Positions 46,145 through 57,000 of a DNA stretch of 64,000 bases are shown here, piece by piece; positions within the stretch are counted from its first letter, which is position 1; each line of letters opens with the position of its first letter. The DNA comes from Rhodocollybia butyracea (lineage: Eukaryota; Basidiomycota; Agaricomycetes; Agaricales; Omphalotaceae). Under the pieces are notes generated by a model. It worked only from the letters and a program-made list of their open reading frames with translations, did not search any database and was not told the DNA's origin. The stretch lies in the NCBI GenBank assembly GCA_015501585.1, contig JADNRY010000001.1, positions 248,001-312,000 of the forward strand, read 5' to 3'. The translations under genes and the position numbers were made by a program.

Positions 46145-47516
46145 TCATACAAGTCGATTCTCGTTCGCACTTCTCTCCAATGCTACTGCCCTCATACTTC
46201 TCGTAACAACACTACTGTCACGATCGCGAGATGGTGACACACTTCTCTCCCGACTATGGCGCCCTGATTCGGGTTTGGGAGAAGGAGGCGGGGTCCTAGA
46301 GGCAGGTGTTGTCCTACCGCTTGCGCTACTAGTACTACTACCCCGCAGGAGAGATACCGTGCGCGTATGTTTCGGCTCAGGCTCAGGCTTGCGCCAAAAC
46401 AGAACCCACCCCCAAATCTTATGTCTCCATCTAGCATTCCTCATCTCTCTCTCCCGCTCCTCCCTCCGTCTCTCAAACGCTGCGCGATACCTCTCGTACG
46501 ATTCTCGAAACGATCTATCAATTCGAGATGAGAATATGAGCTCGCCTCGTGGATTCGAGCTAGGTGGGATCGGCGAAATTGGAATCATCGTACTTGTTTT
46601 ATTGTTTCTTCCTGAAGTTCGGGGACCCCTACCAGGGTTATCGGGATTGGGGGAAGGCGAACGGGAGGATCTAGGTGTGCCAGTACCTGAAGAAGTGGTC
46701 GAACGACTGGAGCTACGAAGTGTAGACACGGATGGTGAAGGAGAATGATCCGGAGAGGTGTTCTGTTGCGGCCGAGGGAAGAAGAATGAAAGGGGATTCC
46801 ACGAACGAAATTGAAATTTCGACCGTAATGGGGGTCTACGAACGTTAAGGTAGATATTCAGTGATCTGAGGGCTTTATTCGCGTGAGGTACATATCTAGA
46901 GAGATATCAGTGACTCTAATTATATAAAAATACTTTTGTACTTACTTGTTGGCATATGCAATTTTCTCACTATACATACCACTAGCAAAAAATAGCACCA
47001 GCGTCGTAACACTGACAAACAATAGTCCTGTGGTAATGTATGGATGGATAGTAGCTTTAGTATCGGTCACTTGCATGCTTTGCCATTCTTCGGAGTCATC
47101 CGGGTAGAGTTGCGGTAGATGGGATGGCAGAATTCGAAGTTGTTGCAAAAACCATGTATATGGAATCGCGAGTAGGGATGCTTCTGGTGATACAAGAACT
47201 TCGTAAAGCAAGAAAGAGATGACCGTTAATAGTTGCAGGAGGAATACTGTTGTTGTTGTAAATATTTGATACAGCATTTAATTAGCTCGAAGGGCCATGA
47301 TTTCATTATATACGTACATTGGTACCTCTGTTTTCTCTGCTGTAAACTTGCCGCGGTAGATTTGAGGCGTTCCTCAAATAAAAGCAAGTCCCGGTATGTT
47401 GTTGAGTCATTTGGGGGGAAGAAAAATGTGGCTGGGCTTGATGATAATGACGATGATGAGCTCGTTGATGATGATGATTTGGAACTCGATGAAGGTGGTG
47501 TTGAACGAGGAGGCAT
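46145..47516 (-). CDS. SPO7: Spo7-like regulatory subunit of the Nem1 lipin phosphatase
   Basis: Three exons (47318-47516, 46946-47246, 46145-46895) sum to 416 residues. After a Ser-rich start, TTYRDLLLFEERLKSTAASL is the Spo7 family opening. It is followed by a TM segment (FLLQLLTVISFLLYEVL), a loop, a second TM segment (YITTGLLFVSVTTLVLFFAS) and YSEKIAYANKYVPHANKALR. The C-terminal 200 residues are basic and rich in Ser, Arg and Pro. Spo7 with Nem1 dephosphorylates the lipin Pah1 at the nuclear envelope/ER and so balances phospholipid and triacylglycerol synthesis. The long C-terminal tail exceeds that of yeast Spo7 (259 aa). The start at 47516 is the first ATG in frame; the frame extends further up without one. 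Confidence 0.85.
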
Positions 47517-47647
47517 TAAGCCAATAAGCGCCGGTTCCAAAGGGCGCCTGTTTAAAGTTAAACTTGACTTGTTCGACAACCATACATCGGACTCTATACG
47601 TCAAATGGACAACGCCTGATCTGCTTACTTTTTTATGCCCTTGTATC
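47517..47647. promoter_or_regulatory. Short bidirectional promoter
   Basis: Only 131 bp separate the start codons of the divergent Spo7-like gene and the two-TM gene, so the two must share promoter sequence and may be co-regulated. No TATA box stands out. Confidence 0.5.
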
Positions 47648-48522
47648 ATGAACAAACTTTTAAAAAAGTCCAGACCGGGTTCCAGTCCTGCTCGTTCAAG
47701 AGCGCAGAGTACTGATTCGCCAACAAACTTGGTAACACCCTCTGCCAACGCTCTTCTCAGAGGTTTTGAAGAGCCTGAAGGAAACCAAGTTTCTAACACG
47801 ATGAAAATGGCACTGGCCGGCACACATGTTGCGCAGTTCAACACACCTGCCTCAGTTTCGTCCTCCATACCTGACGTATCTGCTTCAGCAGTTTCATTCG
47901 TTAGATTCCCTCCACGCTCGCCCTCAGAGCAGTATTGGGCTGTCCGTGCACTAACGGCTGAGACATTGCTGACAACAAAGCAGAAGCATCACCGTGAAGT
48001 GCAGAGTGTTACGTTGGTCCAAGAGTCGAAAAGGGCGGTGAGCGTCTTCATTCCTTATCTTGATTGCTCAATTCGAACGAGTTTCTCGTAGACTGATGTC
48101 GCTCAAATAGCCAAAATATACGACGACAGATTGATGAAGATGGAGAGACTGCTGGTATGGTCATCTCGTGTTACATAGGTTATTTTCTAATCTAGATGCA
48201 GGCCATCCTCATGGGCATTCTTTTCCTCTTCACGCTCTTTATGCTTATCTCTCACATCTCTTTGGCTCATAAGCCCAGTCGAGCAGGTCGAGGAAGCCAA
48301 TGGGCCCATTTTACGATTCCTATTTTGTCTCCGTTTGCGAGTGTGGTGAGTATTATTTCTTCTCTCGTGTTTTCATAATCGTTCCCAACTCGTTACCAGG
48401 TTGAACATGAAGTCTCTGTTATCGGATCTAGGACAATAACCAGTGTATGTTTGATCATCGCTGGTTTGGCATATTTTCTCTTTCGGTATTGGATCAGTCG
48501 GAGTAAAACTCGTTCGAGTTAA
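47648..48522 (+). CDS. Hypothetical protein with coiled coil and two TM segments
   Basis: Four exons (47648-48037, 48092-48154, 48196-48345, 48400-48522) sum to 241 residues. A basic Ser-rich N-terminus (MNKLLKKSRPGSSPARSRAQ) precedes a helical region (EQYWAVRALTAETLLTTKQK, AKIYDDRLMKMERLL). TM1 (AILMGILFLFTLFMLISHI) and a C-terminal TM2 (VCLIIAGLAYFLFRYWI) with a basic tail follow. No family is recognised. Divergent pairing with the Spo7-like gene hints at an ER or nuclear-envelope connection, which is inference only. Confidence 0.75.
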
Positions 48523-48823
48523 TGCGTTTGTAACTCCCTTTCAATACCAACATGGTCTGTGACCACCCAGACTTTGAATTCCGAAGTTACATACAATACA
48601 TGGAGATCCAGCTATGGTTAAACAGCTTGGATGCACCTGGGTGCCATGATTTGCGAGTAGGATGGTAACACTGATGATCAAGCGAAGCAAGCAGGGAAGC
48701 TTGGCTTGCGACACCCTGCGACACCACGATCAAGCTGAAGTACGCGTGAGCATAGTAATAAATAACGAATTAAAATACAGGTGTAAGGTTGTAGGCATAC
48801 CGTGCGGATTCGGAGTCGGAGAG

Positions 48824-48836
48824 TATAAAGCACGTG
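48824..48836 (+). promoter_or_regulatory. TATA box and E-box of the Mn-SOD gene
   Basis: TATAAA (48824-48829) is followed at once by G and CACGTG (48831-48836), 34 bases before the ATG at 48870. Confidence 0.5.
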
Positions 48837-48869
48837 AGATGACGAAGTCTTACACTCTCATTAACCACC

Positions 48870-49873
48870 ATGTTCTCTCTTGCGCGAAATGCTGTTAGAC
48901 CCTCGCGTGTAGCTCGTGCTGCTCGTGCCTTCGCTGCTCCTAGCATTGTTGCATCGCTGCACACGCTCCCAGATCTTCCGTATGGCTATAATGTAAGTAC
49001 TGGTCTAGTTCACAGATTTTATCAATTTCAGTGATTCTATAGGCTCTCGAACCCTTCATTTCTGAAGAAATAATGACCCTCCACCACAAGAAGCATCACC
49101 AAACCTATGTTAACGGACTCAACGCGACGGAAGAGGCGTACGCAAAGGGTCCGTCTGTGAAAGAGCAAATCGCGCTACAGGCTGCTCTAAAGTTCAACGG
49201 CGGAGGTATGTATGAGCAGGATGTTCATATTTACAACCTTCAATGATGAACGTTTCTAAAGGTCACATAAACCACTCTCTATTCTGGAAAAACCTTGCGC
49301 CTGCCAACGCGGGTGGAGGAAACCTATCAGACGGACCGTTGAAGTCTGCTATCGAAAACGACTTTGGTTCCGTTGAAGAATTCAAGGCGGCTTTCAACGC
49401 AAAGACTGCGGCTATTCAGGGAAGCGGATGGGGCTGGCTTGTGCGTACTGTTGGTTCTAATTTTTAGTCGGTACTTGGACTCATGACGTGTTGGTATGTA
49501 TAACAGGGCTACAATTCTACCACGAAGAAGCTGGAGATTGTCACTACGCTAACCAGGATCCTCTTCTATGTTTGTACAGGCTATTGTTCTTGAAACCTAG
49601 TATTAAAGTTTTTCATTTTTACAGCGCATACACCAATCATTGGTGTCGACATCTGGGAACATGTTTGTTCTACACGTTTAGATCTGCCTTCAATGATACT
49701 GATTGTCACATGTAGGCTTTCTATCTACAATACAAGAATGTCAAACCAGATGTAAGTTTTTGGTTTCAGTTTGATGCAACGATGTCTAATACTTTAACTC
49801 TTAGTATCTCAATGCTATCTGGAACGTTATCAACTTTAAGGAAGCTGAGAAGCGCCTGGTTGAAGTTCAGTAA
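48870..49873 (+). CDS. SOD2: Mitochondrial Mn superoxide dismutase, with a -1 frameshift
   Basis: Seven exons would give 223 residues after correcting one base. Residues 1-30 ([20 protein letters not shown] and on) are a mitochondrial presequence. Metal ligands are H55 in [12 protein letters not shown], the second His of [11 protein letters not shown], and Asp and His in [26 protein letters not shown] and GGGH favour Mn over Fe. It converts superoxide to peroxide in the matrix. Exon 4 (49507-49569) is 63 nt where 64 is required. The frame KLEIVTT breaks after c49547, and ANQDPLL resumes one base off, so a base is missing at 49547/49548. As written, the product would end before the Asp/His ligands. 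All other junctions are in phase. Confidence 0.92.
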
Positions 49874-49992
49874 AATCCGCAAATATTGTACATTATCTAA
49901 GAGTACAATGTCTAGATACAGAATTAAATCGTTGAGTACTGTTCTTCACGAATACTTGAGGACTTTCAAGAGAATATGATGTCATATCCGAC

Positions 49993-50044
49993 TGACGTCA
50001 AGTGCGACGCGTCGACGCGTAAAGTGGGGCCCACCGAATATAAA
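49993..50044 (+). promoter_or_regulatory. CRE, two MCB-type sites and TATA box
   Basis: A perfect CRE palindrome TGACGTCA (49993-50000), then ACGCGT at 50007-50012 and 50015-50020, then TATAAA at 50039-50044, 57 bases before the ATG at 50101. The arrangement suggests bZIP (stress or nutrient) and possibly MBF-type control of the hydrophilic protein gene. Confidence 0.55.
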
Positions 50045-50100
50045 AAAAGGTAACCTCGCCCAAAACCTTCATCACACTTAGCATCGAACTTTCATCTAAC

Positions 50101-50560
50101 ATGTCTGGAAGCATGCAATCCAAAGTCGGAAACTCACAGCTGTACAACGATAACGAGCAGAGGTATATGCTGTGTGCTTCACGGTATCGACTCTTATGCT
50201 TACCGAATACTTAGGACCCACAAGGCATCTGAGCTGGAGACAAGAGAGAGATATGAATTCGCTCCCGAGAACGCACACGATGACCTTGACTCCAAGTACG
50301 CACGTATGCTACTAGTCTTGTTACCTGTAATTCTGATATTCTCTTCTCCGTTTCGCAGAGACTCTCGCTCTTTAGGAAACCGTCTAGCTTCCGCACAGGA
50401 ACACGGACTTGATAACACGTCGAACAAAACCAAAGACACTATCACTGATCCTTTGAAACCTGCTCAGATGCATGGCAATGAACCGTCAAGAGGAGCTCAA
50501 ATCGATGCAGAACTGCAAAGAGAGGACGAAGAAATGTTGAAGAACAAGGGGAAGATATGA
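50101..50560 (+). CDS. Small hydrophilic, stress-type protein (116 aa)
   Basis: Three exons (50101-50162, 50215-50303, 50361-50560) sum to 116 residues. The third exon uses the AG at 50359-50360, since the earlier AG two bases upstream would meet a stop. The product is almost wholly charged and polar, with no Cys and no hydrophobic core. Landmarks are LETRERYEFAPENAHDDLDS and the C-terminal PAQMHGNEPSRGAQIDAELQ, followed by REDEEMLKNKGK. The tail recalls a widespread fungal family of small, probably disordered proteins with HGxEPSRGAxIDAELQ. A protectant or LEA-like role would fit the CRE-bearing promoter, but that is inference. Confidence 0.75.
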
Positions 50561-50800
50561 TCCTTAGTTCACACTACTTATTAGCAAGACAGAAAGCTAT
50601 CATAATGGCATATACATCTCGTGTATAAATGAGTAAATACAATGTGGAGTCTGAGTCTACAAATACGAAGGTACTATCACAACAACATAGTGTGCACTGG
50701 GGTATGTACAGTTAAATACAAGTGAGTATCATATACCAGAATCCAGAGCTTCGTGTTCGTCAGGCATTTTTGGAAGTAGTACATATTGCACCGAGTGTTT

Positions 50801-52097
50801 TTAATAGTCCTCTTCATCATCCTCTAACGGTGGCGCGTGCTTCCTCTTCCCTCGCAGAGTCACGGAAAACCCATCCTTGGTCGAATCTTTCTTCCTTCGC
50901 TTCCGTTCCGTCTCTCGAATATTGAGCCGAACACCGTATCGAGCTATCAGCTGCACATCTGAATGAGAACGGTTGCCAACTATAGATTCATAGAAGCACA
51001 AACTTTGGTAAGTTCAGTCGAAGCCTGCAACCCTGGAAATTCTTTGGTAGAATAGACTCGGAAAGGTCCGCCATAACATTCGGCTTGAATAACCGTATTA
51101 GCCTGACCTACGGCCTTGGAAAAGAGATCGAACATCCGATAACGAAGAAGAAACGTGCCCTCGTTCTTAACAGCGAGATCCTTGTGAAAATACGTATAAG
51201 TATAGATGGAATGAAAGGGGCTGTCGCCCGGACTTACTGAAAAGACGAAAACCAAAGTTTTAACACCGTCGTGATCGATGAAATGCGGTTGAATGAAGGT
51301 CGCTCCAACTAAAGCACTAGTCATTTTGGAGCTCTCGGTAATTGGAATGTTTCCCGCCCAGTGAACGACATCGCTGGGTAATGGTGGAATCTGGTTATAT
51401 GCTGTTGAGAATGTTGGCGAGGAGGTCAACGGTAGACCATGAACAGATGATCCAGGAGTATATCCGTGCAGATCGTATGAGATGGGACTGTACTGACTAG
51501 AAGAAGACGAAGAAGAAGAGCTCGATTTTCTGTGACCAGTTCTTCCAGTGGCGGAATTTATGGATGGATCGAAGGTGATAACAGGAAATAGATCCACGGT
51601 GCATAAGAGGCCCAGGACTGAAACCTCTCTACAGACGGGTAGACGACATGATGTCCACCGTTCCAAGTAGAATGGTAGCAGACTTACTCGTGTGTGATTT
51701 CCCGTTCCCTTTCCTCATCTAATATTTCAAAGAATTTTAGTTTAACAACGGGAGGGGGATCCAGAGGACGACGGTCGACTCTTGCGTACCTGGGAGTAAT
51801 GAGAAGAAGAATCAAAAAAGAAGACGCGGTTTACTTTCTGCCCAGGTCGGCCTTCTGAATTTCGCAGAGCTCGGTACGAATACTCTTCCCAGCAAATTGG
51901 CCACACTCAAATGTAATGGGCAATGAACAAAATCCTAGTCCAGTTGAGTCGGCGGCATCAGTCATATGCTGAGACGACGGAGTGTAATGCTGATCCAAAC
52001 TAGAAAAGTTGGCTTGTGGTTGCTGTATGGGATTATGATATGTGCCGCCATTGTGGTGGATATGATGAGCATGAGAATCGGCCATGGACGAGTACAT
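50801..52097 (-). CDS. Velvet-domain transcription regulator
   Basis: Five exons sum to 360 residues. The N-terminus is His/Gln/Ser-rich and disordered. The velvet fold begins around FECGQFAGKSIRTELCEIQK and continues with the hallmark YARVDRRPLDPPPVVKLKFF, LCTVDLFPVITFDP, LVGATFIQPHFIDHDG, FVFSDLAVKNEGTFLLRYRM and GPFRVYSTKEFPGLQAST. The C-terminus is basic (ETERKRRKKDSTKDG). Velvet proteins bind DNA as dimers and control development, sporulation and secondary metabolism in fungi. The Ser-rich insert in the middle of the domain is common in VelB/VosA types; I cannot decide between subfamilies. The intron 51181-51237 is 57 nt without a stop, so unspliced mRNA would still be in frame. Confidence 0.92.
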
Positions 52098-54000
52098 GAC
52101 AGAAGAATGGACTACTTCCTAAAGGTGTCCCGTGAAGCAGCACATAAGTAGTCTTCTGCTGCGAGATAACAAATAAAAGTAGGCTGACAATGGATGGAAT
52201 ATGCGAAGCTCTGGATAAGCTTCAACGAGGTTAGATTCTAGATCAAGGCCTAACTTGGTCTTTTAACCCCACAGATTTGGATTTTTAACGGAAGCAATTT
52301 AATTTAATTCCGCCCAATCCCAGTTCCTTGGCCACCAAATCCCTGGTAAAGTAGATATATATACCGGCACCTCGCGCCGTCTGAATTCTTAAGCATATGG
52401 GCCTATATGGGCCCGCTCAAGACTTGAAGACAGTCAAAGACCTTCAGCGCTTTGCTCACGTATAGCTTGACACTGAACCCCACCAATCACAGTGTCAAAT
52501 CAAGTAATAATAATCGGGAAAATACCAGCTAACACTAGCCAAAATCTGCACAGGTTCCAGCTTTTGTAAGAGCCTTTGCCTTTCAGATACGGCGATTAAG
52601 CGGATTGAAGAAATCCGACGCTCTGGCGTGATCAAATAGTTTATTCGACATTGGCATAGTAGTCACTTGTGGACGAAATTAACAAAGGAACTTTAAGTTG
52701 ACCGTGTTCTGGGAGATTTATACTCACAGGCGACTCAAAATGATCTATACGTACGTACATACTTCTGGAAAAACAAGGTCGATACTAGTTCAAGCTTACG
52801 TTGTGGGTGCATGTATGCTGTGTTGAAGATCAAAGTGAGGCATGTAGCTCCATTCTTTCTTTCTATATTATATTACCCCTCACCTCCCCCTGAGGCTTGA
52901 GATGGCGCAATATGCGACTGCTTGTAGAGCAAGGGTTTTCAGTCTTGTAGCTATGCTTCCATAGCCAGTGATCAGAATTCAACGGCGAATTAGCTCCGAC
53001 TTACTCTCTTTGAACTTTCCGTGAACACCGCTTGATTTCAAAATGGATGTTCAATTCTGAGTTATTGAATATTTCTGGGCCATAGCAAGTGACCTCGATT
53101 GTCATGATTTGATATGATACATGGTGAGCCGTTCCGAGTTTGACAAGCCTTGCTCTGCCCTGCTGCGAGAGATTTGCGGAGATTCTGAGGGAGCGAGGAG
53201 GAAATGTACGGTTTTACATCATGGGATTAGCAGCTATTAGCAGTGATATATCTTCAAAAGAATGATACTTATCGATTGTTGACCTGAGTGCCAGAAACTG
53301 GGACCAGTCAAAAGTTCCATTCTTTACGTCCCCTTTTGGCGCAAGAGATATCACCTATGCTACATGACTTTGCCATTCTCGTCGCCCAAAGCCTGCCTAA
53401 GATTTGAGAATTCGATCTCAGGCCAGCAGACGTTTTTATGAATACAGACGATCCTTTATGCACTAGTGAATTTCGCTTTCTCCGGTATGCGGTTTCCTAG
53501 CAGCATACATCAAGAAACGCATATGACAAGAACGAAAAAAAAGCGAGCAACATTGCTGATTGACGCAGATCGGAAACAAAAATATTCTGGGTTTCAGCGT
53601 AGCTCGTTCGCATTATCTTCGTCGCCGATAGTTGGTCTATAGCAACGTTCCCTTGATAGCTGACTCGGTGACTTGAAGCGTGCTATATAAAAATGTCCTA
53701 CGCCTCTCCACGCGGGCAGGTTCAGGTAAACATGTGTTGAAACTTCTGCTAGCTGTCAGCCTGCACTAACCAGTACTGAACAAATAAGGTATATATTCAT
53801 AGTTTTGTGCTGTAGGGCTGTAGTTTCGTTAGTAGTAGGATCCTGAGCTCGTTGGAAAGCTGCGTATTTGGCATCCAAGTTTATTGCTAAAATAGCCTGC
53901 CGCAAAGAGAGGCCGAAGTGTGGGAAATATTCGCACATAATCAGGCAACACCTGGTTGGAATGATGACGCTATTCAGTCTTTCTTTTCCTGCTACCATCC
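52098..54000. other. Long upstream region of the glucan synthase gene
   Basis: No gene seen between the divergently transcribed velvet and FKS genes. A TATA box (tatataaaaa, about 53685) lies 310 bp before the FKS start, implying a long 5' leader. ORFs at 53756-54080 are short and overlap that leader. Confidence 0.5.
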
Positions 54001-57000
54001 ATGTCCGCCAGACCTGCGCGGGCAAGTCAAGAAGGCTATCCTTCTTCGTCAACGCCCTCTGTCGAAGCTCATCATATTGATCCTTTCAGCCCTTCGCTTC
54101 CTGCGCAGCAACATCGGTACTACGACAACGAGTCGGCGGAAGATCACAACAACAAAAGAGATACTTTTGCTTCAGATGGCAGCGCTGGGCCCTTAACTGA
54201 ACAAGGATACTATGACCAGAATGCACCGTATGACCCATATCGTATGACTTCAACTTTTCCTCTAGTTTCGTCGTTTTCTCACTTTCACATGCAGCTCCAC
54301 AAGATACTGATTCAGACGGCGATGTTTACGGCCAGCGCTATGCACCTTCGGCAGAATCCTTAGGTCCTCGGATGGCGCATTCAGAAGCAGCTTCAACGCC
54401 AACATTCATGGACTATTCAAACGGAGGCCGTGATTCGTATCCAGCGTGGTCGTCCGACCGCCAAATTCCTTTGTCCAAGGAGGAGATTGAAGATATCTTT
54501 TTGGATCTGACTCAGAAATTTGGTTTTCAGCGGGACTCTATGCGGAACATGGTCGGTCACCGAATATTTAGTTTCTGTCTAAACTTACTTTTCCGCAGTT
54601 TGACTTTTTGATGCAATTGCTAGACAGCAGAGCCTCACGAATGTCTCCCAATCAAGCACTGCTTACGTTACATGCCGACTACATTGGTGGCCACAATTCC
54701 AACTACCGCAAGTGGTACTTTGCCGCTCAATTGGATCTCGACGACGCTATCGGTCAGACGCAGAATCCCGGACTCAACCGCTTAAAAACCAAGCGTGGCG
54801 GTAGTAAACGGCCGCCTCACGAGAAATCGCTGTCAACTGCTCTTGAGCGATGGAGGCAGGCTATGAACAACATGTCGCAGTACGACCGGCTGCGCCAAAT
54901 TGCGCTTTATCTTCTTTGTTGGGGTGAGGCTGCTCAGGTGCGCTTTGTGCCAGAGTGTCTCTGCTTCATCTTCAAGTGTGCCGATGATTACTACCGATCA
55001 CCCGAGTGTCAGAATCGAATCGAACCGGTCCCTGAAGGTCTGTATCTGCGAGCAGTGATCAAGCCGCTTTACAGGTTCATCCGGGATCAGGGATACGAGG
55101 TACAGGATGGAAAATTTGTACGGCGGGAGAGGGATCATGAAGACATTATTGGTTACGATGATGTCAACCAACTCTTCTGGTATCCTGAGGGTATCGCGAG
55201 AATCGTACTCAACGATAAGACTAGACTCGTTGACCTAGCTCCTGCTCAGCGGTTCATGAAGTTTGACCGGATTGACTGGAACAGGGCCTTCTTCAAAACT
55301 TATTATGAGAAGCGTTCTTTCGGTCATCTTCTAATCAACTTCAACCGTATCTGGGTTATTCACATATCGATATTCTACTTCTACACCTCGTTCAACTCCC
55401 CCACTATCTATGAGACATCTGATGGCCACTCCCACCCTGCAATGACCTGGAGTGCTGTCGCCCTTGGAGGTGCCGTTGCTTCTATCATTATGATACTTGC
55501 CACTCTTATGGAATTTTCGTACATCCCTACGACCTGGAACAATACCTCTCATCTGACTCGACGACTTGTTTTCCTCCTTGTCACCCTTGCATTAACTTCT
55601 GGGCCCACCTTCTACGTCGCCATAGTAGTATTCAACGGTTCGGCTGGCCAGCTCGCGCTTATTCTCGGCATCGTCCAGTTCTTTATATCGGTGGTGGCAG
55701 TTCTACTGTTTTCGATCATGCCCTCCGGTCGTATGTTCGGAGATCGTGTTGCGGGCAAGTCGCGTAAATACCTCGCTAGTCAGACGTTCACTGCATCATA
55801 CCCCTCGCTTGCCAGTGGACCTCGTCTGGCTTCGTTCATGTTATGGGTGCTGGTCTTCGGTTGCAAGTGTGTCGAGTCGTACTTTTATTTGACCCTCTCG
55901 TTCCGAGATCCAATTCGCGTCATGGTAGGAATGAAGATCCAGGGTTGTAATGACAAGTTTTTTCGGCAATGCGCTATGTAGCAACCAAGCTGCGTTCACC
56001 TTGACCATCATGTATCTCATGGATCTGGTGTTATTCTTTTTGGACACGTTCCTTTGGTACATTATCTGGAACACAGTGATGAGTATCGGACGAAGCTTTT
56101 TCTTGGGTTTGAGCATCTGGACGCCTTGGGAAGATATCTTCACCAGGCTGCCGAAGAGGATTTACTCGAAGTTGCTTGCTAACCGGGACATGGATGTCAA
56201 GTACAAGCCCAAGGTAAGTGTCGGTGCTCCTATCTCTTGACGCCTGTTCATCGATGATCCTCAGGTTCTCGTTTCACAAATCTGGAACGCTATCATCATT
56301 TCGATGTATCGTGAGCACTTATTGTCCATTGATCATGTTCAGAAGTTGCTCTACCATCAAGTCGAAACTGGTGATAGTGGCAAACGAAGTCTTCGAGCTC
56401 CTCCCTTCTTCATCTCTCAACGTGACAAAGGGTTCAAAGGAGAATTTTTCCCGTCCGGTAGCGAAGCTGAACGTCGAATTTCGTTCTTTGCTCAATCCTT
56501 AACCACTGAAATGCCTCCTCCACTTCCTGTGGATGCGATGCCCACGTTCACGGTTTTAACTCCTCACTATAGCGAAAAGGTAAATCCACTTCTCATTCAG
56601 GTTATGATCGCTAATCATCTCCTTTCAGATCCTGTTTTCTCTTCGGGAAATTATCCGTGAAGAGGACAAGATGACCCGTGTCACTGTTCTGGATTACCTT
56701 AAACAACTTCATCCAGTCGAATGGGAGAACTTTGTCAAGGATACGAAGATCTTGGCTGAAGAATCTGCGGTGTTCAATGGAAATCTATTCAACGGTGACG
56801 AGAAAGGCCAGTCTAAGGTTGACGACATTCCTTTCCATTTCATCGGTTTCAAAAGCGCTGCTCCCGAATTCACCCTGCGCACTCGTATATGGGCTTCGCT
56901 TCGTGCTCAGACCCTCTATCGCACAGTTTCTGGTATGATGAACTACTCCAAGGCGATTAAGCTTATGTATCGTGTTGAGAACCCCGAGGTTGTTCAGGTA

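Noticed and set aside
55331..55552. Possible intron to explain the first FKS frame break
   Set aside because: The frame change falls inside the conserved segment GCNDKFFGNALC with no residues missing, so an intron cannot account for it. A one-base insertion in the T run does.
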